DNA of 64,000 bases. It comes from Chalara sp. BL73. Its lineage: Eukaryota; Ascomycota; Leotiomycetes; Helotiales. Positions 9,151 to 20,467 of the stretch are shown here, piece by piece (position 1 is the first letter of the stretch; each line of letters begins with the position of its first letter). The stretch lies in contig CAKJVC010000146.1 of NCBI GenBank assembly GCA_918026815.1, forward strand, positions 124,001 to 188,000. Direction: 5' to 3'. The notes under the pieces are model-generated. The model did not search any database. It was not told the DNA's origin and saw only the letters and a list, made by a program, of their open reading frames with translations. The translations under genes and the position numbers were made by a program.

Positions 9151-11322
9151 TCACTTTCCAATGATCGCCTCCCCAAGGTAACCGAGATCCTTGAGCAGAT
9201 CCTGTAATGCGCTGATATTCGCATCATGTACCAAAGCACTAGGAGAGAAGGCTGCTGCACCACCAAATGTCGCTCTACTCGATGCCTGTGTTAACGGCGA
9301 GATTGTCCCCTCCTTGGAAGCGGTTTGACGAGAAGAATGCTCAGACCCGGGTAAGCTATAACCATTAAATGGGTTATCCTCATCTGCTACAGGGCTATAT
9401 GTAGATTCATCTCCACTTCCAAGGTCCACAGACGAGTCCAAATCTTCACTAGGCTCTAGAAGTGATGGCGAATCACTAAAGGAGAAATGGCTATCGGTTG
9501 GCGATGTCCTGGTGGTAGAAATTGTGGACATGGAGAAGCGAGATCCCGTAACTGCCGCAGGATCGAACAGGTTCCCGGACAACGTTTGGTTCCGCAGGCG
9601 GAGAGGCTGAGGATGAAGATTAACCCCAAGCTGTCCAGGAAGCAGAGGAAGTGGTTTTGAATGGTCTTTAGATGTAGTTGGTCTGGCCGATGATGGGTAA
9701 TATGGCAAGCTACCAGGCGGAGGCGCTAGAGGTGTGAGAATGCTTTGTGTCAAGGAAGACATACGATTGACCTCTGAAGCAAAATTGTCATCATCCTCTT
9801 CGTCCTCCTCAATCTCGTCCGGAATGCCCAAGACGGTGGAGTTGTAGTTACTGATTTCCTGTGTGGTGACTTGCCTGAGAGGCGATGGGTCTCTGGACAG
9901 GTTTCGCTTAACTGAATGAGGAGACGCATTTCGAGTATGTGGTACTGAATGTGACTTTCTCTCGTTAACCGAACGACCATCATATATCGGAACTACCGTA
10001 GTAGAGGATGCCAGGGTTTTGACTGATGATGAACGGCCCCGCCGACTGCTGTCTTGATGTTGTCTAAGACCAAAGAATGCTTTGGGTGACCAGGGCGATC
10101 TGGGCGAACTGGGCGAGACTGAACGAGCTACGCGTTTTCTCAGAAGCGTTGATGGTGCGGTCTGCAATCTGGGTAGTGCTGATGGTAGAGGAGGAGGAGC
10201 CCGAGGCGACATGAACTTGTCGGCCGGGTTCATTGTCATAATATCGTCGTGAGCTAACGAGTTCATTGAGGCGCTGCGAGTCCTCGGAGGTTGAACCTCA
10301 ACTGGCACTGACAGCAGGTTCAAAGGTTGCCCTGGGAGATATGGGCAAGCTGTGGTGAATGGAAGTGAAGGGTCATAAGTCTCAGTCCCGTCGTCCAATT
10401 CATACTATTATAAATCAGCTTTTGATGTTCATTTCGGTTGAAAGTCACGAACATAGTAGTAGTACGTGGATCCCATCTTTAAGCCGCCAGTTCGTTTCGG
10501 ACTGGTCTCTCCATCTCCATCGCAAACGATATCTTCGAACTTATAGCATCCACGCCATTGGCTATTAGACCGTCTCACATCTCGCTCCATCGAGTAACGT
10601 TTCGTGAAATTGTCCCATGATCCGATTAGATGAAGTGAATGTGTATATGTGGAAGTTTGTCTGGTATATCGTCAGCGGGTCGAGATTAAGAATGATAAAT
10701 TCGAGAAAATGCTAATATAAGCAATAGATTTGTGGGATTTTCTACTGGTATCGGTGGCGACGTCGGGTAAACGTGCAAGCCCCTTAAATTTTGAGCACTG
10801 ATTCGGGATGTTGGGCTCGTCTATAAAAGGGGTTATATATGCCAGGTGCCGATCAGGTATCGACTTGATAGCATGCACAAACGCAATTAACTCGCAGCGA
10901 AATGAACTATATGATCGATCGTGAAACAAATGAAAGATCAGGATCAAGGACTGATATTATATTCCAAGTGTCCAATAGTGACGCAAAGTTTCGTTTGTGG
11001 ACAACAGAGACACAAGTGTGCGGTAAAACTTCCTGGGCGGACAGCACAAATTGACAGGATGCAATGATACAAAACTTTCAGTTGAAATATCAAGATCTTA
11101 GATCAAATGAAGAATGGTTGCGACCACGGGTTTCTAATCCGGAGAGGAACTCGAGAAATCGCGCATACAACAACAGAGCTAGGTGGATGAAATTGGGAAA
11201 TTTCAGACGGTAGCTTTCAGCACTAGCTCAAAAGCTTTGTCTAGAAACAGAGAGACGTACGCGAAACTCGACATGAAGGATAAGGGAACGTACAGGTGGA
11301 AGGTCATTAAAGTGGTGTCCAT
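9151..11322 (-). CDS. E-set (AMPK glycogen-binding-like) domain protein with long disordered tail
   Basis: Model on the minus strand: 11322-11294, 10660-10453 and 10404-9151; 496 aa. The second exon encodes HLIGSWDNFTKRYSMERD, then QWRGCYKFEDIVCDGDG and GGLKMGSTYYYYY, and the third continues YELDDGTETYDPSLPF and CPYLPGQPLN. This strand pattern resembles the AMPK beta glycogen-binding/CBM48 immunoglobulin-like E-set fold. The remaining roughly 350 residues are Ser/Pro-rich with an acidic run (EIEEDEEDDD) and end in a hydrophobic helix-like ALQDLLKDLGYLGEAIIGK. Function is unknown; protein interaction or glycogen contact is possible. Exon 1 (29 nt, starting MDTTLMTFHL) is the weakest part: it splices in phase but implies a 633-nt intron. 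The frame extends past the first in-frame ATG, so a single-exon reading from 10398 would start at TTG and lose the domain. Confidence 0.7.
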
Positions 11323-13768
11323 CTTGTCGAGGTGATACTTAGGTCCGGCCCAAGATAATATATACAGACTCAATATAAGAGGGGACAGAGTCGACAAAAG
11401 TACTGTTAGTTGAAGTAGAAGAACGTCGATATCTTGTATGACGAGCTGGTAGCATACCTGGGCCGGAAAGAGGTGTATGAGTTGATCGTTGGTGGCCCAA
11501 AATAGGGTGTTGCTTATATCTCAGATTTGTTTGAGATAGCCGCGAAGTTTGATGAGCGACCTCTTCTATAGAATCTTTACAGAATGATGATGTTTCTTGG
11601 GCGAGTCAAGCTTAGGGAGCATGGATTGGTAGGCGCCTCGATGTCAGCGACCACCCAAAGCTAAGCGCTTAACGGACCCTCAAATCCTAACGGTTCTGAT
11701 CACAATTTCAGGGCTTGAAATTGGTCGCGGGATTATGCGTGGAAGTGCTGCTGTGTGCTTGCCGGGAAAATATTCACGGTCGGTGAAGAATTCTCGCCGC
11801 CGGTTGCCCAAGTCATGAGTCTTGCAATCCACCACCAAAGCGACGGGAAGAACAAGACTTTAACATATGGCTTGAATTGGTTTTGGTCCACCCCGCAGCT
11901 GTAAATAAAATGAGAAGGCTTGTTATCGGGTCTGTTTGGCTGGGTGGTCAGAGCTAATGGGCGCTATTTGAATGGCACCTGTAGCCAGCTGAATATTGGT
12001 GTCCTGATTAAACTGGCGTAGCTGTAGCTGAGCACTACAATGCGGAAGCGGCTTGGATGAGGCTGAGCTGCAGGGGGTGTGCCATATACAGCAAAGATTT
12101 TGACGGATAGAACAAATTGAGGGAAGGTTTGATATATTGAAATCTCCCCTGAACTAATAGAAATAGACAATTCTTTGTCTTGGTGGGAGATATCTTACGG
12201 GGATATGCTTCTCCTTTATCCTTTGGATGGTGTTGGTGGTGGTATGGCGGGAAGTAACGATGGCTGAAGCCGCGTTCGAGAAAAGCCGCCCTGGAGGGTG
12301 CAGTAAGGTTTATCGGGACTTGGTGGTGGCTGCTCCTGAATCTGAAATCTGAACCTGAACCCGAACCTCGACCTGCATCTAAACCCGAACCTAATCCTCT
12401 GGCACTTTTGGCTTTTCTGGTAATTAAGTTTTGCATCCTTCCAGCGTCAAACGGGATTTTGGTGACACACTCCCACGATACGGCATTTGCCTTCTGCTCT
12501 AGAAGAGGAACAGCCAATATACTTTGTGATGTTTGTTTCAGGTATGACGTGCCAACGTTCCCCATGTCCCATGTACCAAGTAAACTCACTTATTTTCTGT
12601 GACTCGGTTACCCGCCCGGCCCCCTTCCTCCCTTCCCCCTCCCCCCTGACCGGCCCGACATGGGAAGGGAGTGGAGGCCCCTTGGAACATGTTTTGATTG
12701 GTTGTTTGCTCAATTTGAATCGATCCCTCCAATTATCCCCTTGAGACCCAATGAACGTCCCGTACAAGGAACGTGTTGTACAGTATGTATGCATGTATTT
12801 ATGTACTGTACTATGTATGTGTGTACTCCATATGCAAGGTCAGCTAACTTAACTTTTGGGAAAATTCAAGATATCAAGGGATCCGTGTGCGTGTGCGTGT
12901 GCATATGTGTGTGTGTGTGTGTATATGCGATATTTCGTCCTCCCAATACTCACCTCCCCCTTAGATCTTTGGATGATGATTCTACTAATGTTGTACAGAA
13001 TAATTATAGATAAAACATGCCACTCCCTTACATACCTCTGTCCTAGTCTTGGCCCTGTCCCATACTATGAGTCCTGTGAATAAGTACTGCTCCTCCCCCA
13101 GCGCTCAGCCCAGCAAGGCATAGTATAGTAACCCCCCTTGTATTTTAAGCCTGTCATCTGTGATTTTCCCGACCCCATCGTTAAATCCTTCTGATACTGA
13201 GCCGCATGCCGGCGATCCGGTTTAGTTCGTCTTTTTTTCACTTTCATGCGCATGTCTGCTTTTGGCCACTGTAGGTCAGGGGATGATAGGATGATACAGT
13301 ATATTCAAAACACATCAATGCTGCCGTACCCGCTGGGAATGTTCGATGTGAGAAGAATGCGCAGATCATGCGTTTACCTATGAATTGAGTTGCTTAGAGG
13401 TTTGACTTGAACCTTACCACGATAGGGGTTTTTCAAATACTCAGGTAATGGCCGGCTTGTGTTTGGGTTTGGCATTCAAGTCCACCGTCCGCCAGACCAT
13501 CTCATCACCGGCTCTCAAGCAAAACCAATTCCCCGTGGTTTCCGCCGTATATTTTGATCTCCTCTATGCGAAGCGGAGTTTGTTGAAAACGAGGGCCGGG
13601 CGACTACTAAAACGCCTGTTGTTCAAGCTGTTGGGTCCCCTTTCCGGATCAGGCATCTAACTAATCTGGATACCCGTTCGTTCACCCACCATTTCATCAC
13701 GACATCCAGTCCTTTAAAGTCTTGCTTTACTCAATGTCAATCAAACCTGGCGCGAAATAGTACAGATG
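11323..13768. other. 2.4-kb gene-free region with low-complexity DNA
   Basis: Upstream region of the E-set gene. It holds CT-rich and GT-rich tracts. Open frames (12035-12589 and 12447-12794 minus, 12660-13013 and 13448-13660 plus) show no domain, and the longest starts at GTG. I see no supported gene. Confidence 0.5.
12885..12927. repeat. GT/GC microsatellite
   Basis: Compound run of GTGTGC units followed by (TG)n and a TATATGC end; simple-sequence DNA. Confidence 0.9.
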
Positions 13769-13840
13769 GCGCTCTTGCAGTAGTGGTTAACTGGTTTCCT
13801 TCCCAAGGAAAATACACGAGTTCGAATCTCGTAGGGCGCA
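13769..13840 (+). tRNA. tRNA-Gly (anticodon CCC)
   Basis: A 72-nt sequence folds as a complete tRNA. The 7-bp acceptor stem pairs GCGCTCT with AGGGCGC (one G-U), with A as the discriminator. The D stem is CAGT/ACTG with loop AGTGGTTA. The anticodon stem is TTTCC/GGAAA with loop TTCCCAA, giving anticodon CCC at its centre. The T stem is ACGAG/CTCGT around TTCGAAT. There is no intron and CCA is not encoded. A T-run at about 13848-13854 is a fitting RNA polymerase III terminator. Confidence 0.93.
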
Positions 13841-14262
13841 GGCTGCCTTTTTTTGCCTCCCTAATTTTTTGGTTTCGCCGTTTGCTTCCCATCTTCGCTT
13901 GAAGCAAGTTCCGGCACCATTCATGTATCGTTCCTTCATCTCCCCTTGTGCAGCTTGCAGCTTGGGACTTCTAGCTACTTGCGAGAATGTTGGATAGAGT
14001 GAGGAGGGATATGTGTTTAATTCTCTTTTTTTCAATGACTATCATGCAAGATGACATATCAGCGACTGTGATTGTAGAGATTGTCTTGTTATTAGTATTA
14101 TAGGGTATCCTGCACCGAGGTATTTGCACCATCTGAAGTGTAGTGCCTTTGTAATGTACAAACTTCCCAAACGCCATAACCCAAATCCAACGCTATTCAA
14201 GTAGGTGGCCAGTTCTTGACCAAGGGGCCAAATTCATATCATACATATCTTGACTTGCGATC
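13841..14262. other. Intergenic region
   Basis: tRNA 3' flank with a pol III T-run, then the 3' flank of SUR2. Nothing else seen. Confidence 0.6.
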
Positions 14263-15433
14263 CTACAATTCAACTTTGTCTGCATCGGCCTTGAACTGCG
14301 CAGCTTTTTTTGCTCGCTCATATCTAGTCGTGGTGTCGCCTTTCCACATCGTGCCAAGAAACTTGTCCCAGAAGGTGAAAAATGGTTGCGAGAAATTGGT
14401 CTTGATACCCCAGCTCTGGTGATGGATATCGTGATAAGCAGCATTGTTGCCTGTTATATGCTGCAGAGGGTCCCATGGGAAGGCATATCCGCAGTGGTCG
14501 TCGACGGTCTTGATGCTGGAGCCTGCGAAGAAAGCAACTCCCTGGCGTGCGGTCATCATTGAGGCTTTGTAGGCAAGACTAGCTCCAATTGTATCTAAGA
14601 GGAACCCCTCGAATGGGTGATTGTATAGTGCACCATAAGCGTAAGGAACATATAGGCGATGATGCCGGGAGTGGAACGTAGCTGAGTATGTTCGTTAGCC
14701 AGTGAGCAGTTGACCTTGCATAGGAAAACCTACTGTACAACCACTTATTCATGTGCATCGCTCGGTGGAGGAAATATTGCCATGTGTCCAGAATGAGGAC
14801 TGCCAGGGTGAACTGTAATGCTGGCACAATATACCAGTATATAGCCTTTGCTACAAACAATTCCCAGCTTGCAAACGCCGGGATCGGGGCTCCACTAATG
14901 TCAAACCCCATTGTCACCGAGGGGTACTTCCCACCAGCCAGAACAGCAGCGATGATGGGGTGTGAACCTGAAACATTCTGCGAAATGGCAGCAGCGTTTA
15001 ATCCAAGCAGTCCGAGGAGCTGCGGAAGAGCCCTTTGTGCAAGTCGTACCCTGGTTGCCCAGCGTGCAACATCATAATCTTCCTTCCCTCGCATATCTTC
15101 TGGCTCGGTCATGCCCAAGACAACTCCCATCCCAACCTGTAGAACTTGTTGTATAATGACGTCGCGTGCCACCTCATACCGTGAGACGTGATTCCTTTTG
15201 AGGATTTCAGCTGGCGTGTGCAATCTGTACTGCGGCCAGAAATCGTAGATATCAATGACATGGAACATCATCGAGAAGATCCAGTATGCTAGAACTGGAA
15301 GTAGAAGAGAGAGGTAAAAGTCGGAGATGAAGGGCAAGAGGGGCGGGACAGGTGATAGAGTATATGAGGGTAGAGGCGGAAGATCATGATCATGGGCAGT
15401 AGACATGTTGATCGCGGATGTGAGGTTCGCCAT
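14263..15433 (-). CDS. SUR2: Sphinganine C4-monooxygenase (fatty acid hydroxylase superfamily)
   Basis: ER membrane di-iron hydroxylase that turns sphinganine into phytosphingosine for ceramide synthesis. Exons on the minus strand: 15433-14734 and 14681-14263; intron 52 nt; 372 aa. After a variable N terminus come LAYWIFSMMFHVIDIYDFWPQ and RLHTPAEILKRN, then three histidine boxes: HRAMH in DTWQYFLHRAMHMNKW, HSRHH made across the splice (LYTTFHSRHHRLYVPYAYGA), and HDIHH in NAAYHDIHHQ. TVDDHCGYAFPWDP and FFTFWDKFLGT are also typical of SUR2. A longer frame starts at a GTG (15490); the first in-frame ATG is 15433. The protein has an insert of about 60 residues between the first membrane part and the first His box compared with yeast. 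It diverges from TCTP. Confidence 0.92.
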
Positions 15434-16171
15434 GATGACGGTATTAAGAAAGGAGAGGACTGAGGAAAGAGCAGTTACCGTGGTGCGCACGAAGGAGAGT
15501 CAGATTATTTGAAGAAGAAAGTACAGTGCTCGTTGGGTAAGGAGAGGAGCGCATGCGGAAAAGGCACGCCACACCTCACCTGTTATCAAATTTCGTTTAG
15601 CTTTACATCCGACAAAGCCGATCATCTGCTGGGCACTGATTTCTCCAAAGTATTATATAATCGACCCCTTTTTTTAGAGTACGATACAGTCATCTTTTTC
15701 AGCTGCAACTAAAGCTTACATCGTTTCTACCTTGTGTATTCTATTCTTAATGGGGCACAACTGATATCGAAACGTTTATCTAATCATCAAGGTTCACGTC
15801 CCTATCGAGAGCCCTATCGAGAGCCCTATCGAGAGCCCTATGTCAGACTTGCGTTGGCTGGACCATCGGGAATGGGCAAGATATTATGCTCGCCAATATT
15901 AATGCCTCACTTTAAAGGCAACATATTTCCAAGGATGCTAGTCTCAGTATATCCTAGCTTGCGGCCGACTCAGCGTTAAGCCCAACCAGCGCTAGTCAAT
16001 ATCTAGCCAGTAAAAGGATAAGGATGGAGGGGTACAAATGCCAATTATTTTCTTCCACAAACCCACTATCGCAGATTCAGACTCCCTCCTCTTCATATCT
16101 ACACATACCTATCTTTTAAGCCTTCTCTAACAACTACCAACCCACGCCAGGTATCATCATCTACCTCCAAA
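15434..16171. promoter_or_regulatory. Divergent SUR2-TCTP promoter region
   Basis: 738 bp between the two start codons, so both promoters must lie here. The TCTP side is CT-rich, typical of strongly expressed fungal genes. A 12-bp tandem repeat sits at 15800-15841. A possible TATA-like ATATAA occurs near 15655 on the SUR2 side; it is not verified. Confidence 0.6.
15800..15841. repeat. 12-bp tandem repeat, 3.5 copies of CCCTATCGAGAG
   Basis: Three exact copies plus a half copy, in the divergent promoter. Each unit carries TATCGA. Either slippage or a multi-site regulatory element. Confidence 0.85.
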
Positions 16172-16938
16172 ATGATAATTTACAAGGTGTGTTAACCTCG
16201 CACAATCCATCCTGCGACCCCGCATAGGGCTCCGACCTCCCCCAACTCCAACTGTGCGGGGATATCTTGTTGACAATTGATATAGGATATCCTTACTGGT
16301 GATGAGATCATTTCCGACTCATACGATCTTAAGGAGGTCGATGGGGCTGTCTATGAAGTCGACTGCGCAATGATCACCTTGGGAGCGGTTGAGGTTGGTA
16401 TGTATCAATACATCCCTGCAATCTGTCGAATGACGCTGACCTAGTGGTATAGACACCGGTGCCAACGCATCTGCTGAGGAGGCCGAAGAAGGCGTCGAGG
16501 ACGGCGCAGTGCAGGTCAACAACGTTGTCAACTCTTTCCGCCTTACATCGACCTCATTTGACAAGAAATCATATCTCAGCCATCTCAAAAGTAAGGCACT
16601 CAGGCGAGCAGATTTCGTACACTCAACTAATCCGGCGCAGCATATATGAAGAAGGTTCAGGAGGCAATGAAGGAAAAGGGAGCTGATCAGGCAAAGATCG
16701 ATGAGTTCCAAAAAGGCGCTCAAGCATACGCCAAGAAGATCGTTGCCAACTTCAAGGATTATGACTTCTATGTCGGCGAATCCATGGATCCCGATGGAAT
16801 GTGAGTTTCCTTTTCTTTAGCATTATTTTTGCCACACTCTGACTTGGCTCTAGGGTTGTTCTCATGAACTATCGTGAGGATGGCGTCACTCCATTCGTTA
16901 CCGTCTGGAAGCACGGGCTCGTGGAGATGAAGGTTTAA
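16172..16938 (+). CDS. TCTP: Translationally controlled tumour protein homologue
   Basis: Conserved small cytosolic protein linked to growth control, translation and stress. Five exons: 16172-16186, 16286-16397, 16453-16590, 16641-16800 and 16854-16938; introns 99, 55, 50 and 53 nt; 169 aa, the normal length. The first exon encodes only MIIYK. Then [60 protein letters not shown], a helical hairpin rich in Lys/Glu, [20 protein letters not shown] and the C-terminal [17 protein letters not shown] follow in the standard TCTP order. All splice phases fit. The short first exon before a phase-0 intron is seen in other fungal TCTP genes. Confidence 0.95.
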
Positions 16939-17482
16939 GCGGATTTCGACTTTGCGAGCATTGTGGGTTTGTGCATATACGGCAATGGGGAAATACTCTG
17001 CATATCCCTCGGATTTCTTGAGGATCTATGATGTCTCAAGCCAATGCAATAAAAGTTCTTCCCACCTCTGCATGACACCACTCTCTCCCTCAAACTTCTG
17101 TTTCTTAAGCTCTTCGGTCGTCCATAAAATGCGAGAAATAGGGGAAACCTCTAGTTGGGCTTCAAGACAATTTTCTTTAGAACTTGCAAGTGGAGCTCAA
17201 GCCTCTGTTCAGCTCGAGCAATATATCTTTACTGGTCTATAGTTATAGGTCAGATATCCGATCGCCTCGACACAAGTGTACTCGCTCCAGATTCGACCTA
17301 TGCTTGGTGTTGAAAGTAGAATATTATTCCATAAGAAAGTAATTAGAGCTTCACATGCAGAGGCACTATACAAAGCTCATATCATAAAGCACAATAAATC
17401 CATGTGTGTAAACCACGGCATGCCTTTCTCCGAGGATCATTCACCTATCTGCATTAAAATACACTACAACTACCTGGACGAA
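16939..17482. other. Convergent intergenic region
   Basis: 3' flanks of TCTP and the AIM3-like gene. AATAAA-like AATAAAAG near 17046 could serve TCTP polyadenylation. Two plus-strand frames here lack homology signs. Confidence 0.5.
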
Positions 17483-20105
17483 CTACCACTTCGGCTCCAG
17501 CTTCCCCACCCACTGTTCACTAACCGGCCTATAAATCCTCACCTCCCCCTTCCGCATATCAGTAAAGTCGTACTTCCCGTACTGCACTTTTAACACACCG
17601 CCTATATTTTGTTCCAGCACAATCAGTTTACCAGTTGGCTCAACCTTCACGACAATGGCTGTATGGTGAGGCATGCCCGCCCACTGTTCGCTGCCATCCT
17701 TTGCCCTGAAGCGTGCTTCATAAAGCTGGACGACGTCACCACGCGATACGCCTGCTGCGATGATGCCACCTGGTGGTGAAGGTTGGGGTGATTTTTCTGG
17801 GAGGAAGGAGTATAGGAGAGATCCATGGGTGAATGATTGTGACCTCAGCGCACCTACAGCTGCAAGTCCATCAGCGGCCAAGGTCCAACATTCCCCATTC
17901 CCAACCTGCTGGCCGACTTTGTCCTCACTCCATTCCGCCAACACTTCTCCGTACTTCTTTCTGAATTTCTCCAACTCCGTCAAGCTGAGAGGATGTGGGG
18001 GTGGGAGATGTTTTTGTTGCCCTTTCACAGTATAGCCAGGATTTGAGCTATCCCAGGTCATATGGATGATAGTAGTTGCGAAGGTGACGTTGTCCCGCAC
18101 GGCACCGATGAAGGTGTATGTTTTGCGGGGGCCGCTGCTGGACCACCCTATGTTGTAGGCTGTGCTGCGGTCACCAGGAAGGTGGTTTATCGATGAGGGA
18201 GGCCAGGCAGGTGGTTGTTTAGCAAACCATAGGGAGGGAAGGTCGAGGGGGAGGTCGTCGTGTTCAGAGAGGGATTGCGTGGATTGGGTTATGGGCTATA
18301 TCGTTAGCTTTAGGTTTTTGATATACATTTTCATTGTTTGTATAGATAAGAATCTTTGACGGGCCTGAGTTTCGGCATTCCTTGAGCTACAAGGAATGAC
18401 TTAAAAAAAAGAAACGTAACATAATCTAAAGGTTTTAATAAGAGCAGAAGAATCAATATTGTGTCTTGTGAATACGCCGAAAGTCTAATGTGACTGTAGC
18501 TGACATACTCGAATGTTTCAAGACTTCGGCTCCGACCCTTCGAGGTAGTCGCTTTGGGTGACCATATTAATTTGACTGTGGTTGCATCAATAAAATTTGC
18601 ATCATGAACGTTGATAAATTCGGCTTAAATTATTTAGGGCATTGGAAATAATCTAAAGTTGAAAATTATACAATTGAGAAGCACGAATTAGAATCAGATG
18701 CAGAAGCTAGTTATACTTCGCCGAGAAATTCGCCTCGTTGATTCAATGCCTAAGATCAAGTAGAATGATGACTTACTTGAGGTTTTGGCTTTGTTGCAAG
18801 AGGTATAGGTGGAGGTGTAGCTGATTGAGGGGATCCAACGCTCAAGGTAGGCTTCTTTACAGGCGGAGGAGGAGGTTTCTTTTTGCCCAAGGCTCCAGAT
18901 TGTGATAGCGTGGCGGCTGTCTCTGGTGAGATAATCACTGCACTCTCCGTTTCTGGCTCTGGTGGTGATTTTTCCATTCCTCCGTACGATCCGACCTTAT
19001 CTATGACTCCATATTTGTTATTTAGCTTATTGGCTGCCTGCCAGCCAGTCTTAACTTGTTCGCCATGGCGCTCTCTGAAATTATTGGCTGTGTTGGCAGC
19101 ACTCTTTACATCGCCCAGCGATACAGAGGATGGATCGTTACGGAACGATGATGCAGTCTTCAACGCGGCTTGTTTCTGCGCGAATGTTGTCCCTTCTGAC
19201 GGCGCAGTCGGCTTTGGCGACGCTGAAGGTGTTAGGCGAGAAAACCGATTCTGTAATTCATCGAGTTGTGAGGCATTATTAGGTTGTGTTGAGGTTGGAA
19301 CTTTCGTAGAAAAACTAGACGGAGGTGGCAACGACGGTTTGCGTCCCTCAATCCCAAAACCTGGAACTGACAATCCAGCCGCCCCTAATCTTCCGATTGC
19401 CCCTTCATTGAGTATTCCCTTGTGTGGTTCAGGCTCCGTAATAGCATATCTCGGAGGCGGACTAGTTGGGGTTGAGTTCTGTCGCGGTGGTAGTCTGGGG
19501 GGAAGACTTGGAGGCTTCGACCTCGATCCAGAGACCGGAGAGGGCAACACTATAGGACTGCGACCATCTGCGCCATCCTTTCTTCCAGGTGGTGGAGGTA
19601 AATGACTAGTAGTCAATCCACTTGTATTGACTCGATATGGTACTGGCGGCTTTTCCCTTTCCGCCTCTGCTTCCTCTGCCTCCCTCTGTTCATTCTCAGC
19701 CTTTGCTCTCTCCTTTGCCGCAATCTCTTCTCTCGAAAGCGGTGCTCCGAGACCCCTTGTATCCGGGGTAATTCGATTTCTAGTATTGCAAGTTAGTATG
19801 AAATCTAAGCTAATGTCTGTGCCGAAAGGCGCAAGAGAGACTGTTTAGAGTTTGGCATACGGAATAGCTGCCCCTCCATGGTAATTTACGTTTTTGGGAG
19901 GCGGGCCAAAGGCCGAAGGATCTTTTAAAGTGTGCAGTGGTCGAGCAATATGGTCCCCTTCAGCTGTCTTAGAGCTATCTTTGCCTTTTCCGAACTTTCC
20001 AGCGATTTGATTTATACCCTTGAAGTCGCCCCGCCAGGACTCTCCCTTTCCGTCCTTTCCCTTTGGATGCCAGCCGTTCTTGAATGTATCTTTAAGACCG
20101 GACAT
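17483..20105 (-). CDS. AIM3-like actin cortical patch protein
   Basis: Resembles the fungal AIM3/BBC1-linked family, which acts at endocytic actin patches. Exons on the minus strand: 20105-19861, 19779-18777 and 18295-17483; 686 aa. The N terminus (MSGLKDTFKNGWHPKGKDG, DPSAFGPPPKNVNYHGG) and the TPDTRGLGAPLSREEIAAKE joined by the first intron are typical. The middle is proline-rich with several PPPPP runs that could bind SH3 domains. The C-terminal exon begins around LPSLWFAKQPP and contains a compact domain with NGECWTLAADGLAAV and MPHHTAIVVKVE, which looks like the NlpC/P60-type fold reported at the end of these proteins; it has a Cys in GECW and an HH pair. The first intron is 81 nt, but the second is 481 nt, unusual for this window. 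I see no exon inside it. Confidence 0.82.
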
Positions 20106-20467
20106 AATTATGTAGCTGAATATTCGAGTATTCGTATTATGAAGTTGAGATGACGTTGGAGGGGTGTAGGTATTGAGCTTTGAATACAGGCAATCTGTAT
20201 AAGAAAAGTATGTGACTTTATCAAGTCGAACCCTCGCTTAACAGAATAGGGGACTTCATGATGGTTACTTTTACTAAGGCCTATAATAAGTTAAGGTTGA
20301 AGCACAACATCTAAAGGAATTTTAGATCGGCGACAACATAGGCTATGATCGGAAGCTAGCATATTCACGCAAAGATGGATATATTTGCTTCTAAACACTG
20401 ATATTTCACCACCACATGGAATGGCCAACATATAGTATCTTCCGGCTGCTATCAGGCTATTAGAATT
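20106..20467. other. Intergenic region
   Basis: Between the start of the AIM3-like gene and the end of the next minus-strand gene. No open frame of note. Confidence 0.6.

Noticed and set aside
12035..12589. 184-codon minus-strand frame
   Set aside because: Starts at GTG, biased low-complexity composition (GSGLDAGRGSGSGS), no domain.
15434..15490. Longer SUR2 start at 15490
   Set aside because: The codon is GTG; the first in-frame ATG is 15433 and gives a normal N terminus.
18883..19605. 240-codon plus-strand frame
   Set aside because: Shadow of the AIM3-like proline-rich exon on the other strand.
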